Source: Mantis religiosa (lineage: Eukaryota; Arthropoda; Insecta; Mantodea; Mantidae). From it: a DNA stretch of 64,000 bases. The translations under genes were made by a program, and so were the position numbers. Shown piece after piece: positions 36,701-49,300 of this stretch. The stretch is from contig CM060958.1 in NCBI GenBank assembly GCA_030765055.1, positions 75,536,985-75,600,984 of the forward strand. Reading direction: 5' to 3'. The stretch's first letter is position 1; each line of letters starts with the position of its first letter. Under the pieces are notes generated by a model, which saw nothing but the letters and a program-made list of their open reading frames with translations, ran no database searches and was not told where the DNA came from.

Positions 36701-39700
36701 TACACTGTCCACCTCCCGTCTTGAAACGTTTAAGTCACTTGTCCTTCGCACCTCGTTTTAAATTTACGTAATCCTGAGTTAGAACATGCATCGAAAGGAA
36801 TATGCCAATCTCGCATTTGCTTCAAGTATTAATAACTTTGCGATTTCATAATTCACTGAATTATGTGGATAATACACTGTCCACCTCCCGTCTTGAAACG
36901 TTTAAGGCACTTGTCCTTCGCAACTCGTTTTAAATTTACGTAATACTGACAAGTTGTTTAGTGCTTCTAGTAGCGACACATGCATTTGAATTAAATTCGT
37001 TTCCAATATTTTCCCCGTGACATCTTTCTCTTTTCCATTCACCTCATCCGTCCTCTTATTTTCTACGATATCCTTACACTTTGTCACCAATTCAACTAAT
37101 AATTCTTTCTCCATCGATGAGAAATTTGTCTCACGGCTTTATTTATGATTTTGTTCATCCACCATTTTTCAGCTTGTGCAGACGAAAATAAAAACAAAAG
37201 CGCATCGCAGTACGTTCAGAAAATTATACGACTCATCCATAGCCTTCTATAGCTGTGATATTTATGTTTCTTGGCGTTAACACAGGTTTGTTAACATTTT
37301 CAGAAAACAGGTTGGTGAAATGCAAGAAATTTAACATTAGTGTTAGCGCTGTGACAATTGTTACGTTACATTTGTTAACGTCGATTTTAACATCTGTTGG
37401 TGAAATCGGACATTACACTTGTTTGCATTGTAATGGCGCAAAGTGGTCACAAGGTCAAAGTACTTAGTAGGTTCATTACTTTTGTAATACGTACATTTAA
37501 TATAATGTGTAAGTTAACGACTATATCAATTTCCAGGATTATAGCAATATCGCCGGTCTGCCGAAATTTCCTCCTGTAGGAGTTCTTTTGCATGCTGGCA
37601 AATCAACTCACATGGGGTCGTCGCATTTAAACACATTTAAAAACCATCAGTCTCGGCCGGGTTTAAACCTATGATCTTGGGATAAGTAGGACAGTGCCTC
37701 ACCAACTCAGCCAGCCGAATCAAAATTTAATAGTGATTGCAAGACCTAGTTTGAGCGAGATATACCAGGGAGTCGAAACCCTCCCTCTAAAAACCAGGGA
37801 GCCGCCGAAGTCAACTCCATGGGGTTTTCCAATGGGGCAATACCTTAAGATTAAAAAGCCTTCCACTTTGGAGTGCAGATAAATTCACGACTTAAGCGCG
37901 TCAAGCCATCCGGGAAGACCACCGATAATATCGATCGGGGGGGGGGGGCAGTGATCTAGTACACCATGCTACTAGGTATTCAGATTAGTACCGGAGATTC
38001 TCTTAGGCGTCTGTCGAACTCACCTGCGCGGCAAAGCCAGTCGGACCTACCCTACACTCATGGGTTTCGGGAACTACTGCCTATCGAGACCAACCCAATC
38101 CAAACTGCTTCTCCACGGAAAGGGTTCGAATGTTCGGTCCGATGTACTTCTCGCAATTTTAGAAGTACCATCGGTGCTAGGAGTCCACAGCTGAAGGATC
38201 GGAAACCCTCTCCTGGGGGGAAGTGATTGTAAGACCGTAGTGACATTACCTTCAGATTCGCTAATCTCTGTGTCTTAATGTAGGTACTCAATATTTTGAA
38301 AAAAAAAACTAATATTTTGAATAACCACAAGTAAAACTTGTGCCCTAATGCAATTTTTCAGCAGTTTTAAAATGCAGGCCAATCTGCATGATTCCTTCAA
38401 TTGGCTTTGTCTCTACATAGGTGGGCCTATGTCGCATATGAAATACTGGCTATAATAGTACAAGTAATCAGATTTTAAATAGGCCTATCTCTCTCTTAAG
38501 TTTCAGGCATTCAATTATAATGGTCGCCAATCTAGAAAGTGATTGACATTTCTTACGGAGAGAGAGGCGACGTTGCCGCTTATTGCTGACACGTGGAGAG
38601 CGCGATAGCACTGCGCGTGTGAGAGTGATTCAGTTGCGACTGCAATGGGTATTTTATTATTATTTTTATTATTAATTATTTATAATGTTGTACACAAAGA
38701 CAATAGTACAGTCGTGGATCTACATGTAAACGCTAGAGCATTAAAGAACACATCAATGTAAAGATCATTGTAACAAAAGAGGCATACCTGTGACATTTTG
38801 ATGTTTATTGAAGTGGGAAAAATGCCGCTTACATAATTTTTCCCGGGAGTTTCTAATTTATACTCCAATGTCTAACTTTCTTCTTTAAAATACTTTTCTT
38901 TCCCAGTCTTAACCTTAATGCCCTTACTGATACCTACGCACGTGAAGTCGTATCAAGCACCTTAGAGAATGGAATACTAGACTCCCCTTTCAATTTCTCC
39001 TCATCGAAGTATTCTCTCACGAAGCATATTATTTCCCATATATGTCCTTTATTTGGAATACCTTTACCAAATATAGTTTTACTTGGTTCCCGAGCACGTT
39101 CAGGGTTTTGCTTGTCACTATACTTAGACATAATTAAACATTCATTAAACACAATTTCAAATGATCACAACACGCACTCAGATACACGGACTCAGGCACA
39201 CTAAACCAAGGCAAATTGCCACAAATAAAATGTAAAGTAACTTGCCAGTACAGGATCTCTAACTGTGAGAGCATTCTGTTTATGCAGCGTTATCAGAAGA
39301 GAAACAAAAACCTAGGTATTGTATTTACTGCACCGTTTGCGTAACTCGCTCGCCCGCAAGTCATGCTAAGTACGTGTTAGAATATCGGCAACCAAGGTTT
39401 AGCGTCTAACATTGTCATGGAAACATCTTGACTCTAATTGGTCACTCTAATCGTTACCATGACAACCGTTATGACGTACTCATCCCCTCCCATTTATTTA
39501 GAGCGTTCTTCCATGTGGTTACTAACTGTCAATCACATTCTAGTTTGGCGACCAGTATAATATGTAGTAATGTAGATTATGTACTCGATGTAGGCATATG
39601 AAAACTAAGTAACCATGTAAGTAGCATGTAGTCCTTTTTTGAGTTTGATTTATGAGTCAACACTCAACTTCACTTACTATGTTGTATAATTGGAAAAGTT

Positions 39701-40282
39701 TTCGAGATCATTCGATCTCATCCTCAGCTGATTGGTGACTAAAGGAACATTCTTCCTGCTCCACTACTTCGGTGCTTCGATCCCTCTGCCATCTGATGTT
39801 AAGGGCACAAAGTTTTAATACTTCATTTGATACTGGGATTTCAAAATTTATAACTTTATCACGGTTTTTGGTCATGAATACGTTTCCCCAAATATCCAAT
39901 TCTAAAGGTGTACTTAAAGATTTTAACAGTTTTATGTTATGGCCAATGTTGTGGTTTTCTGTCCAAAAATGGTGTGACACTGCGGATTTTTCTGTTTGTT
40001 TCAACTTCATGTTCCTCTGGTGTTCTTTTCTCCTGGTTAACATAACATCCATAACATAACCTCCTAATGTTCCTTTAGTCACCAATCAGCTGAGGATGAG
40101 ATCGAATGATCTTGAAAACGTTTCCAATTATTCAACAACATAGTAAGTGAAGTTGAGTGTTGACTCATAAATCAAACTCAAAAATGAAGAATACTTCACT
40201 GTTAATATTGCTTCTGCTTATAATATTTAGCATGTAGTGTTACCATGTAATGGGGCATGCTGTTAATAGATCAATAAAATAA

Positions 40283-40360
<78 letters not shown>

Positions 40361-43300
40361 GCAATTCCTCTCCATAATATTGGAAAGGGCTGGAGATGCC
40401 CGCTCCAAGGTGGAAATTGTCATAACCTGACAATTGGAATTACGGTGCTCCATGTTACAAAACTTGGTTTATAATTAAAATTGTTTATAAAATAAAAGTT
40501 TTGTTAACATTTCTAAATTTAAAATGTGTTAACATTTAAAATAATTCAACAAGTCAAAACACAAGAGTAGCTAATTATTATAAATTATATATCTAGTATT
40601 TTACTTATTATAGTTTTAGAGCTGGTTATATTTAAACATCCTTAAACCGATTATAAGAAAATAAAATATTAGACTATAGTCTCTTAGTTAAAAATGCATT
40701 ACTAATTCTTAATGTTACAGGTTGAAAGAGTACATTTTACTTGTTCTTATTAGATTCCTTATTTTATTCAGGCTTCCTATGGAAATGCATGTAGTACATT
40801 TTAAGAGTGCCTACCTAACACAAGAATCGGCTCTGAAAGAAAAAGATGGCATTGTCATAATGGTCTACTTATTTAAGGTAAGATATAAGCACTACCAGCC
40901 GCATCACAATGAGATACAGAATTAGTTAATATTTGCTTATTTCAATACAGGTTTCATATAAAATATTCAGACTTTTACTTTCTCTATCCTAATATATAAT
41001 AAGTAGAAGTAATTTTGTATTTGACTCAAAATTTTGATACTAAGATTGCACTGGAGATACGAGAGTGGTTCAAAAAGTAATGCCTCCTATTTCTTTTTCT
41101 CTTTTAATTGCCAAGAAAATTGAATCCAATTTACATAGCTTGAAAACTACAACATTGACGATTAATTTGTCAGTATATAATATAATCTCCGTCCTTTTCT
41201 ACAGTTTTGGTGCACCTTTTAACTAGAGCATGTATTCCAGTGTGGCCAATCACACGGTCTTGCTTCCAAAGCCATTGACGCACGAACGTTTTCACAGCCT
41301 CCCCATCTTCAAAATGAATCCCACAATGAGCTTCCTTTAGTGCCCCGAACAGATGGAAGTCTGATGGTGCCAGGTCAGGGCTGTATGGGGAGTGATTGCC
41401 ATCCCAATTTCTCAATTTCTGCAGTGGTGTAACGGCTGGTGTATGGTCTTACATTGTCATGCAAAAGAAGAACATCCGCCATAGTTTTTGTTGGGCGAAC
41501 GCGGCGAAGACGTGCTTTCAGCTTTTTGAGAGTTCTGACGTATTGGACAGAAATTATTGTGCATCCCTGCTCCAAAAAATCAATGATAAGCACACCCTCT
41601 GCTCCCGAAACACTGTCGCCATAACTTTACCTGCCGACCGCTGAGTTTTGAATTCTTTTTTTCTTCAGTAACTTTATGTGATGCCATTCCATTGATCCAA
41701 AAAAATGAACCCACGTTTCGTCTCCAGTAACAATTTTTTCCAGAAACTCCTCTCCCTCCAAACTGAAGCGCTGCAAGTGTTCGGAGGCTATTGTTTTCCT
41801 TGTTTCTTTGTTTTGGGCGGTTAACATTCTTGGTACCCAACGTGAACACACTTTTGAGTAGCCCAGTTGTTGAATAATCATCATCACACTGCCTTTACTG
41901 AGGGAGGTAATGTGACAGAATTCACCTGTAGTTACCCGGCGATCACCACGAATGTCATCGACTGGCTGAATGTTTCATGGAGTCACTGCAGTCACCATCC
42001 TGCAGCTTCGGTTTTCATCTGCCAATGGTGTTTGCCCTTCAGCTTCGTTACAGCGACGAACACATCGTCTAACAGAGCTGACATCCATCGTTGCATCACC
42101 ATACACATGTTTTGCTTTTCGTGAATGCGAATTGGCGTTTCACCTCCCGCAGTCAAAAATTCAATCACAGGACGCTGTCTAATGCGAATGTCGATGTCAG
42201 CCATTTTGCAAGAGAATGCAGTGCTGCCACCTGTTGACTTAGGAAGTTACCACTGCAGGGGATTGGAGAAGAAGGTTTGAGGAATTGCCCCAAATTCAAA
42301 GTTTTCACCTAACTTACTTATTTAAGGGGGAAAAAATAGGAGGCATTACTTTTTGACCTACCCTTGTATATTTTTTAAGTCCACTGATGCAACAATAAAA
42401 ATAAATTCTACAATAATTATAAGTGTGCTTTGTATGTGTATGTTTGTAGTCTATACACGTACCACCACTGGACAGCATAAGCCTCAAATTTCATTCCAGA
42501 TAATCATACTTGATCATTTGCTGAAAAGGAAGAAACCTTGTTATTTATTTTCTCAGAAATGAAGGTAGTTCGATTATAGTGTTATAGAACTGGTATTTTA
42601 GTATGAGAAATCAAATGTTCATCACCAATTAGCTATACTTCATACTGTCGCGAATCCATTATTACTACTGGTGGCGTACGCGCTAAAAGGGTTCGGCGCG
42701 GAGTTGGGGAGAGTATGTGGGATTTAAGCGATCACAGCTAAGTCACTTGAGCCTTTTTGGAATTGTTCAATTTTGTATATAAGTTTATTCACACAATGAT
42801 GTCCTGTAATATGTAAGAATACAGCAACACAAGGTTTTCTCTTAAATCCGGAACTATTGGAGCATCATTCAAAATCTTCTGTTTTGACTATTCATTTGAA
42901 GGTGTTACATATTGATTGTAATTACAAATAATGTTTCTTTTATGATTTCTATAATTTATTGATGGATAAAGTTTCCTTTAGCCATTATGTTGGTTGCTAA
43001 AATATCCAGTTTTATTATCAAAAATACATCAGTATGAAAGGAGCCATTTTTATTTAGATTTTGTATTTCTATTTTACTAATGCATTTCTTTAATCCTTAT
43101 CTTTTGAGCTGAGTGATAGAAGTAACTTTATTTTTTTATTTGCCCTTTTTTTTTGTAATTTACGTCCTGCAACGTTAAGTCATATCGGACGATGAATGGA
43201 ATGGGTGAACTGATGCTCAAATGAGTCCGGGGTCCATGGAGATTAGAGTTACCCGACATTCGTCTATCAGGATAAGGGAAAACCCTGGAAAAACCTCATC

Positions 43301-46300
43301 CTGGTAACTCACCCTAACCGAGATTCAAATTTGGGACCGCTTAAACGTGAGGCAGACACGCTACCATCTACGCTACCGAGGCGGGCAAGTAACAGTTTGG
43401 AGTATAGTTTTACAGTCAGATAAAAAACTACATTTTGTCTTTAATGTAACCATGGAAATAAAGTTTAAACTGATGCATACATAGTATAGATATAGTCACT
43501 AAGAGTGTATATTACATTGATGCCCGATTTCACCAACAGATGTTAATATTTAACACCAGTTTAGCAACAGTTAAAACAAAAATTGCATGTCACCAACAAG
43601 TGTTAGCGTAACACTCATGTTAAATCTCTTGTTAAACTAACACGCCAAATTTCTGATGTTAAGTCCTTAACAATTGTAAATAGTCAAAATGGCGAGCATG
43701 AACTCAGCTGTTGATGTCGATTTGCTATATTTAAGACCGTCTAAATGGCATAGTAATAGAGTACGGCCTATGAGGAGAAATGATTTGAGGAGCTATCCGA
43801 AGACAATTTTTTACGGAGGTATAGACTGTCGAAACATGTTGCTATAAAGGTTACTGCGGAAGTACAAGAGAGGTTAGAACATGCATCGAAAGGAATATGT
43901 CGATCTCGCCTTTGCTTCAAGTATTAATAACCTTGGGATTTTATAATTTACTGAATTATGTGGATAATACATTGTCCACCTCCCGTCTTGAAACGTTCAA
44001 GTCACTTGCCCTTCTTCGCTCCTCGTTTTAAATTTACGTAATACTGAGTAAGAACATACATCTAAAGGAATATGCCGATCTTGCCTTTGCTTCAAGTATT
44101 AATAACTTTGCGATTTTATAATTCACTGAATTATGTGGATAATACACTGTCCACCACCCGTCTAGAAACGTTTAAGTCACTTGTTCTTCGCACCTCGTTT
44201 TAAATTTGCGTAATACTGACAAGTTGACAAGTGCTGTTTAGTGCTTGTAGTAGTGACACATGCATTTGAATTAAATTCGTTTCCAATATTTTCCCCCGTG
44301 ACATCTTACTCTTTTACATTCACCGCATCCGTCCTCTTATTTTCCACGATATCCTTACACCTCGTCACCAATTCAATTAGCAATTCTTTCTTCATCACGG
44401 CTTTATTTATCATTTTGTTCATCCGCCATTTTTCAGCTAGTGCATTCTGTGGCTTGTGCAGACGAAAATGAAAACAAAAGGGCATCCCAGTACGTTCAGA
44501 AAATAATACGACTCATCCAAAACCTCCTATAGCTGAGATATTTACAAGTTTCTTGGCGTTAACACAGGTTTGTTAACATTTTCAGAAAACAGGTTGGTGA
44601 AATGCAAGAAATTTAACATTAGTGTTAGAACTGTGACAATTGTTACGTTACTTTTGTTAACGTCGAGTTTAACATCTGTTGGTGAAATCGGGCAAGAAGG
44701 TTTCAAGTGTAAAAAGTTTGGCTTGAACTACTTCAACATCATTGTCGCTAAATAGTTTATTAAAATAAAATTGATGTCAACTAACATTGTACCAATGGTG
44801 TCATATTTGTTTCAAATAAATAGAAAATCTGCAAAACTCATTCAAATATGCAGTTACCGAGCAGGATGGCTCAAGTGGCCCACTTTGGCAGGTCGTGTTT
44901 TCGATTCCCTTGGCCAACATTCTTGAGTCATGGATTTTTAAGGGTTTTTTCCAGTTAGCTAGATGGATGCTGAGAAAGATAATTACACCCCTGAATTTAT
45001 TCTCCCTATTTCATCTCACTTCCTGTTTCACTTCACTTTTCGCCCAGATTGGCTATTCGGGGTTCAGAATGATGCATATAGCAGTGAATTTGCTCTCAGT
45101 AGGTATATCCTTGTCCTCCAGGTCTGGGAGATATCTCCAGATCCCATCCCCACTGGAGATGTTTAAGCCTGAAGGGTTGTACAAGCTGCTACTGAGGAGT
45201 GTAAACCCGTAGCCATTAGGGAGTCTGCCGTCTTATCATCTCGCCTCAGGTCCAACCACCCTTAGTATTCTATCACCTCACACCTCTCTCCCAGGAATGG
45301 CCGTTGGGGGTGTACGACAAAATATCTTCTATAGATGATCGGGGTGATAAAATACCCTGAAGTTTGACATAAAGTCACACACAACTGGTGACACTCTTAT
45401 TTTTATTTCTTATGTTCCCTTTATATTTTTTTCATAGCTTTCAAGTCATAAAGATATTCTCTATTGCAGTTTACACTCTTTTAATGTATACGTGTATCAT
45501 TTAACAACACACATACAAAAGTTGTACCTTTTAATTTTGCTTTCTATCGCACAAGCTCAATAATTTGATTAACATTCAAACATTTTTTCAGGCAGTTTGT
45601 AGAAAATAATTATGCTTAATTTTATTTTGTTTCCAGGTAACAAGTATTAAGTAAAATGTATGTAGAATAAAAGAATAACTTTTTATGTAATATTTACTTA
45701 TACGATACATAGTGTGTAGAGGAAGTTGAGTGAGCTTAATACTTTAATACTTTTATTGTAAAGAGAAGTTGTAGCATAAATCACGTTTTAAAGCTGAATG
45801 AGCAATAAAACCAAAATTGTTATTTGATTCAAGTGTGTCATTGTCCTGAAAGTACTTTTCTGGGAAAAACAAGGTTAATAATTTGGAAAGCAACTAATTA
45901 AAAAGTAAACCATAATTTAAAAACTCATATCTTTTCAGCTGCAATATAAAAATAATCCTGAAATGGAAGTGCTGGCAAGTGTCTTGCCATTTATCAGATA
46001 TCCTCAGACTTCAGCAAAAGTGGATCCTTTACCTATATCATTTGTTGTTCGTCCCTTCGATGAAGATTATTTCTTGTACTGGGGCTCCATCAAGAATGGT
46101 ACCTGTGCTCATCTTGCCCTTTGGTTTGTGTGTCGATATCCTATACCCATTTCAAATAACCAGGTAAGTAAAGCAATGATTTTAAATTTTTGTACCTGGC
46201 TCATATTTTCTTTACGAGGGTTGTTCAATAATGAATGATCATAATTTTTTACGGTCATAATTTTTCTCACTAAAATTCAGTCTTATTACATTGTGTTAGC

Positions 46301-49300
46301 TTAATGTGAAACAAACACTCCGTAGTAGTTTCATTGTTGGTACTCCTGGTTCCCACAAGTTCAGACATGTTCACTATCGCCTACCGCTGCAATGGAGGTA
46401 ATATGCAGTTAAAGTTGATGTTAGAGGAAGATCCGGAGTTTCTTTCAAACGTAATCACTGCTGATGAAACTTGGCTACATCATTTTGATCCTGAGAGCAA
46501 ATAGCAAAGCTCAGTGTGGAAATCTCCTTCATCACCAACCACCAAAAAGCAAAACTGGTTGCTTCTGCTGGGAAAGTTATGGTCATCTCATTCTTTGATA
46601 TTCATGGAATGGTTTATCAGCATGTTGTACCTGCACACACAACAGTAACTGCACAATACTACAGGGATGTCCTGAAAACATTGCAAGTCCATATCAGGCG
46701 CAAAAGACCACATTTCCATGAAGCAGGCTGGATGCTGCACCAAGATAATGCGCGGCTGCCAATGCTGTTGCTGAATATCTTGCAAAAATCAACGTGAAGT
46801 GCATCCCTCACCCTCCCTATAGTCCGGATTTAGCCTGATGCGACTTTTTTATATTCCCTAACTTGGGAGGCATTATCCATCATCAGAAGCAGTGGTGAAG
46901 GCTGCGGAGGCAATTTTGAAGGATCTCTCAAAAACTGGTTTCCAGCATGTCTTTGAAGACTGGCAGAATCGCTGGGACAAGTGCATCGCATTCAGGGGAG
47001 ACTATTTTGAGAAGAACCTTCAAAATTATGAGGAAGAGTAAAGGTACGTTGTCAAAAAAAAAATGTGACCATTCTTTATTGAACAGCCCTCGTGCAATGG
47101 CTGTTTTGGCTCTCGCGTTAACCACGACCAAGTTAAGTTGGTATAGCATTACAATTTGAATACAAAACATTATGGGGAGAAGACATATAAACATTCATTA
47201 AGTTTCAAGGTAGATTTGTAGTTTCTCAAAGTCTCACAAGCAAGTTTCACATGTGCTCAAAAAAACAGCTAGTGATTAATTATATGTTTGTCTTACTTTG
47301 CTTGGAATATAATTCTCAAGGATGACCAAGCTCTTTTGGGCATTTCTTCAGAATATATAAAAAGAATTTTATCTGAGTTCAAGAACCTCCATAGCTTCAG
47401 TAATATTTCATTTTTAAAATATGTATTATTATTAATTACTATTATTAATAACAACTGTTGTTGTTCTACAGATTAAAGTAATGACAGACATCAAATGCAA
47501 CCTTCCTGTGAAACTGCGTTTAACCTGTTCAGTTTCTTATAAGGTTTTTGAGCGAACACTTTTCCAATAATGTTCATATATTTAGAAAACAATTTGGAGA
47601 TAAACATAAACCCGTAGCTTCTTTAAAGTTTTTGAAATACCCTTCACATAAAACTCTGCCGCCTGCGAACGTAGCCAACCAACCCGCCATCGCTCTTCGT
47701 CATTGGGGGTATATCCTCAATGTATTGACTACCGTTTTGTCTCAACATTTACGTAGGCCACGTCTCATTGTCAGTAACAATTCTGTTCAAAAAAGCTTCT
47801 CCTTCAGTGCCATGCCAAGAAAGAAAATCTGTGGCAGAACTCATTCTTTTGGTTTTGTGGTCGTCGGTCAGCAGTTTCGGTGCCCAAAGAGCACTTGCGA
47901 TAGCCTAGGTGTTTGGTCACTATCTCGTGCAAAAGACTCCGAGAAATATCAGAAAAATGTTAGGAAATTTCCGTTATCATGAACCTATGATTCTCACGAG
48001 TTTTTGCATCCACTTTGTTCACAAGGGCATCTTTGACAAGAGCAGGCTTACCAATCCTGTTTTCTTCATGAATGTTTGTTCTTCCATTTTTAAGAAATCG
48101 TGCCTATTCAGGGACAACACCTTCCCTCATCATGTTAGGACCATATACTGTACACAATTCACGATGAATTTGGGCTGATGAGTGATGATTTGCCAAAGAA
48201 ATCTAGTAACACAGCGCACCTGACACTTGGCGGGATTTTCTATTGTGACGCTCATGTTTTGAGGATATATTTAGCAAAAGGGCGACAGTACGACAATCTC
48301 CTTTGGGCAGCTAGAAGCGCATAGAGCACTGCGCACCCCGATATGTAGATGACGCCACTACCCCCACAACTTCTCGCGCTACTCCCAAACGACGATTACT
48401 TTCTGGACCACCCTCGTATAAATTAAGAAATATTTGCCAGTCTATGAGGATTCTACATGGGGATTTACTTTTTCAAAATCCTAATAATTCAATATCTTTG
48501 TGATCTATAGAATTCTGCTGAGCTTAAAACAAACGAATGCCAAAGATGCCTTAAAGATACAAAACTATTTTTGCATGTTTTCTGTCCACTCGTGAACAGT
48601 GTACTAAAAATTAGATCGTCCCTTCACTTATAGCCATTTTAATGTCTAACCGAACAACAAGATATCGTATTTCTTTACTATCCAGAATAAAATAAATCCA
48701 AGGGTTGTGTTTCGTAGATAGCACATTTAAAACATTTTTTTTCTTTTATTAGGTTTTTTTTTTTTTTTATTTTATGCTCAATAATTCAATTGGTAAACAA
48801 AATCTTCCAAATCTACACCAGTTTCCTTTAACTTGCAAATTGATAACACGACTGTACTCTTAGGTGTCCGATTTCATTTCTCATAATCCATACTCCGTTA
48901 AATTCCATCAGGGATTAATTAGAATATGTTTCAAATCCTTGATTTTCGTTAGTATGTCTCATTTTCCTACATAGGTTTTATTGACATTTTAATAATACAT
49001 CTCCATATTTTTTGTAGTGCAGAGCCCAAAACCAATTTGTAAAATCCACTGTTACTTTCTGTCTCTAAGAAACTTCCATTGCGCTGTCTTCTGTTGGAAA
49101 AATTATCTAAGTTATTCCGAATAGCCTGACACCGAACCCAGTAACTCCCGATGTCTCATTAAATAAAATGATGAAAGAAATATGAAATTGGAAAATTTAA
49201 TATCAGGACGGCACGTTGGCCATGGTAGCTCAATGGGTAAGAGCGAATGGACGGAAACCAGAAGATCTGTGGTTCAAATCCCGGCCTATCATTGATTTTT

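Larger units (their letters stand above)
39637..40185 (-). mobile_element. Penelope-like retroelement fragment with inverted ends
   Basis: The minus-strand frame 40085-39708 encodes the back half of a GIY-YIG domain and C-terminal segment: GYVMDVMLTRRKEHQRNMKL, SAVSHHFWTENH, then LSTPLELDIWGNVFMTKNRD, matching the layout of the element at 20061. The region 39637-39750 recurs inverted at about 40064-40185. Both arms contain a hammerhead-like core. Confidence 0.78.

Noticed and set aside
35204..36950. CRISPR-like regular repeat spacing
   Set aside because: Units are near-identical over their whole ~175 bp with no unique spacers, sit inside a transposon, and the genome is eukaryotic.
40271..40453. 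Cys-Val repeat peptide
   Set aside because: It is a translation of the (AC)n microsatellite.
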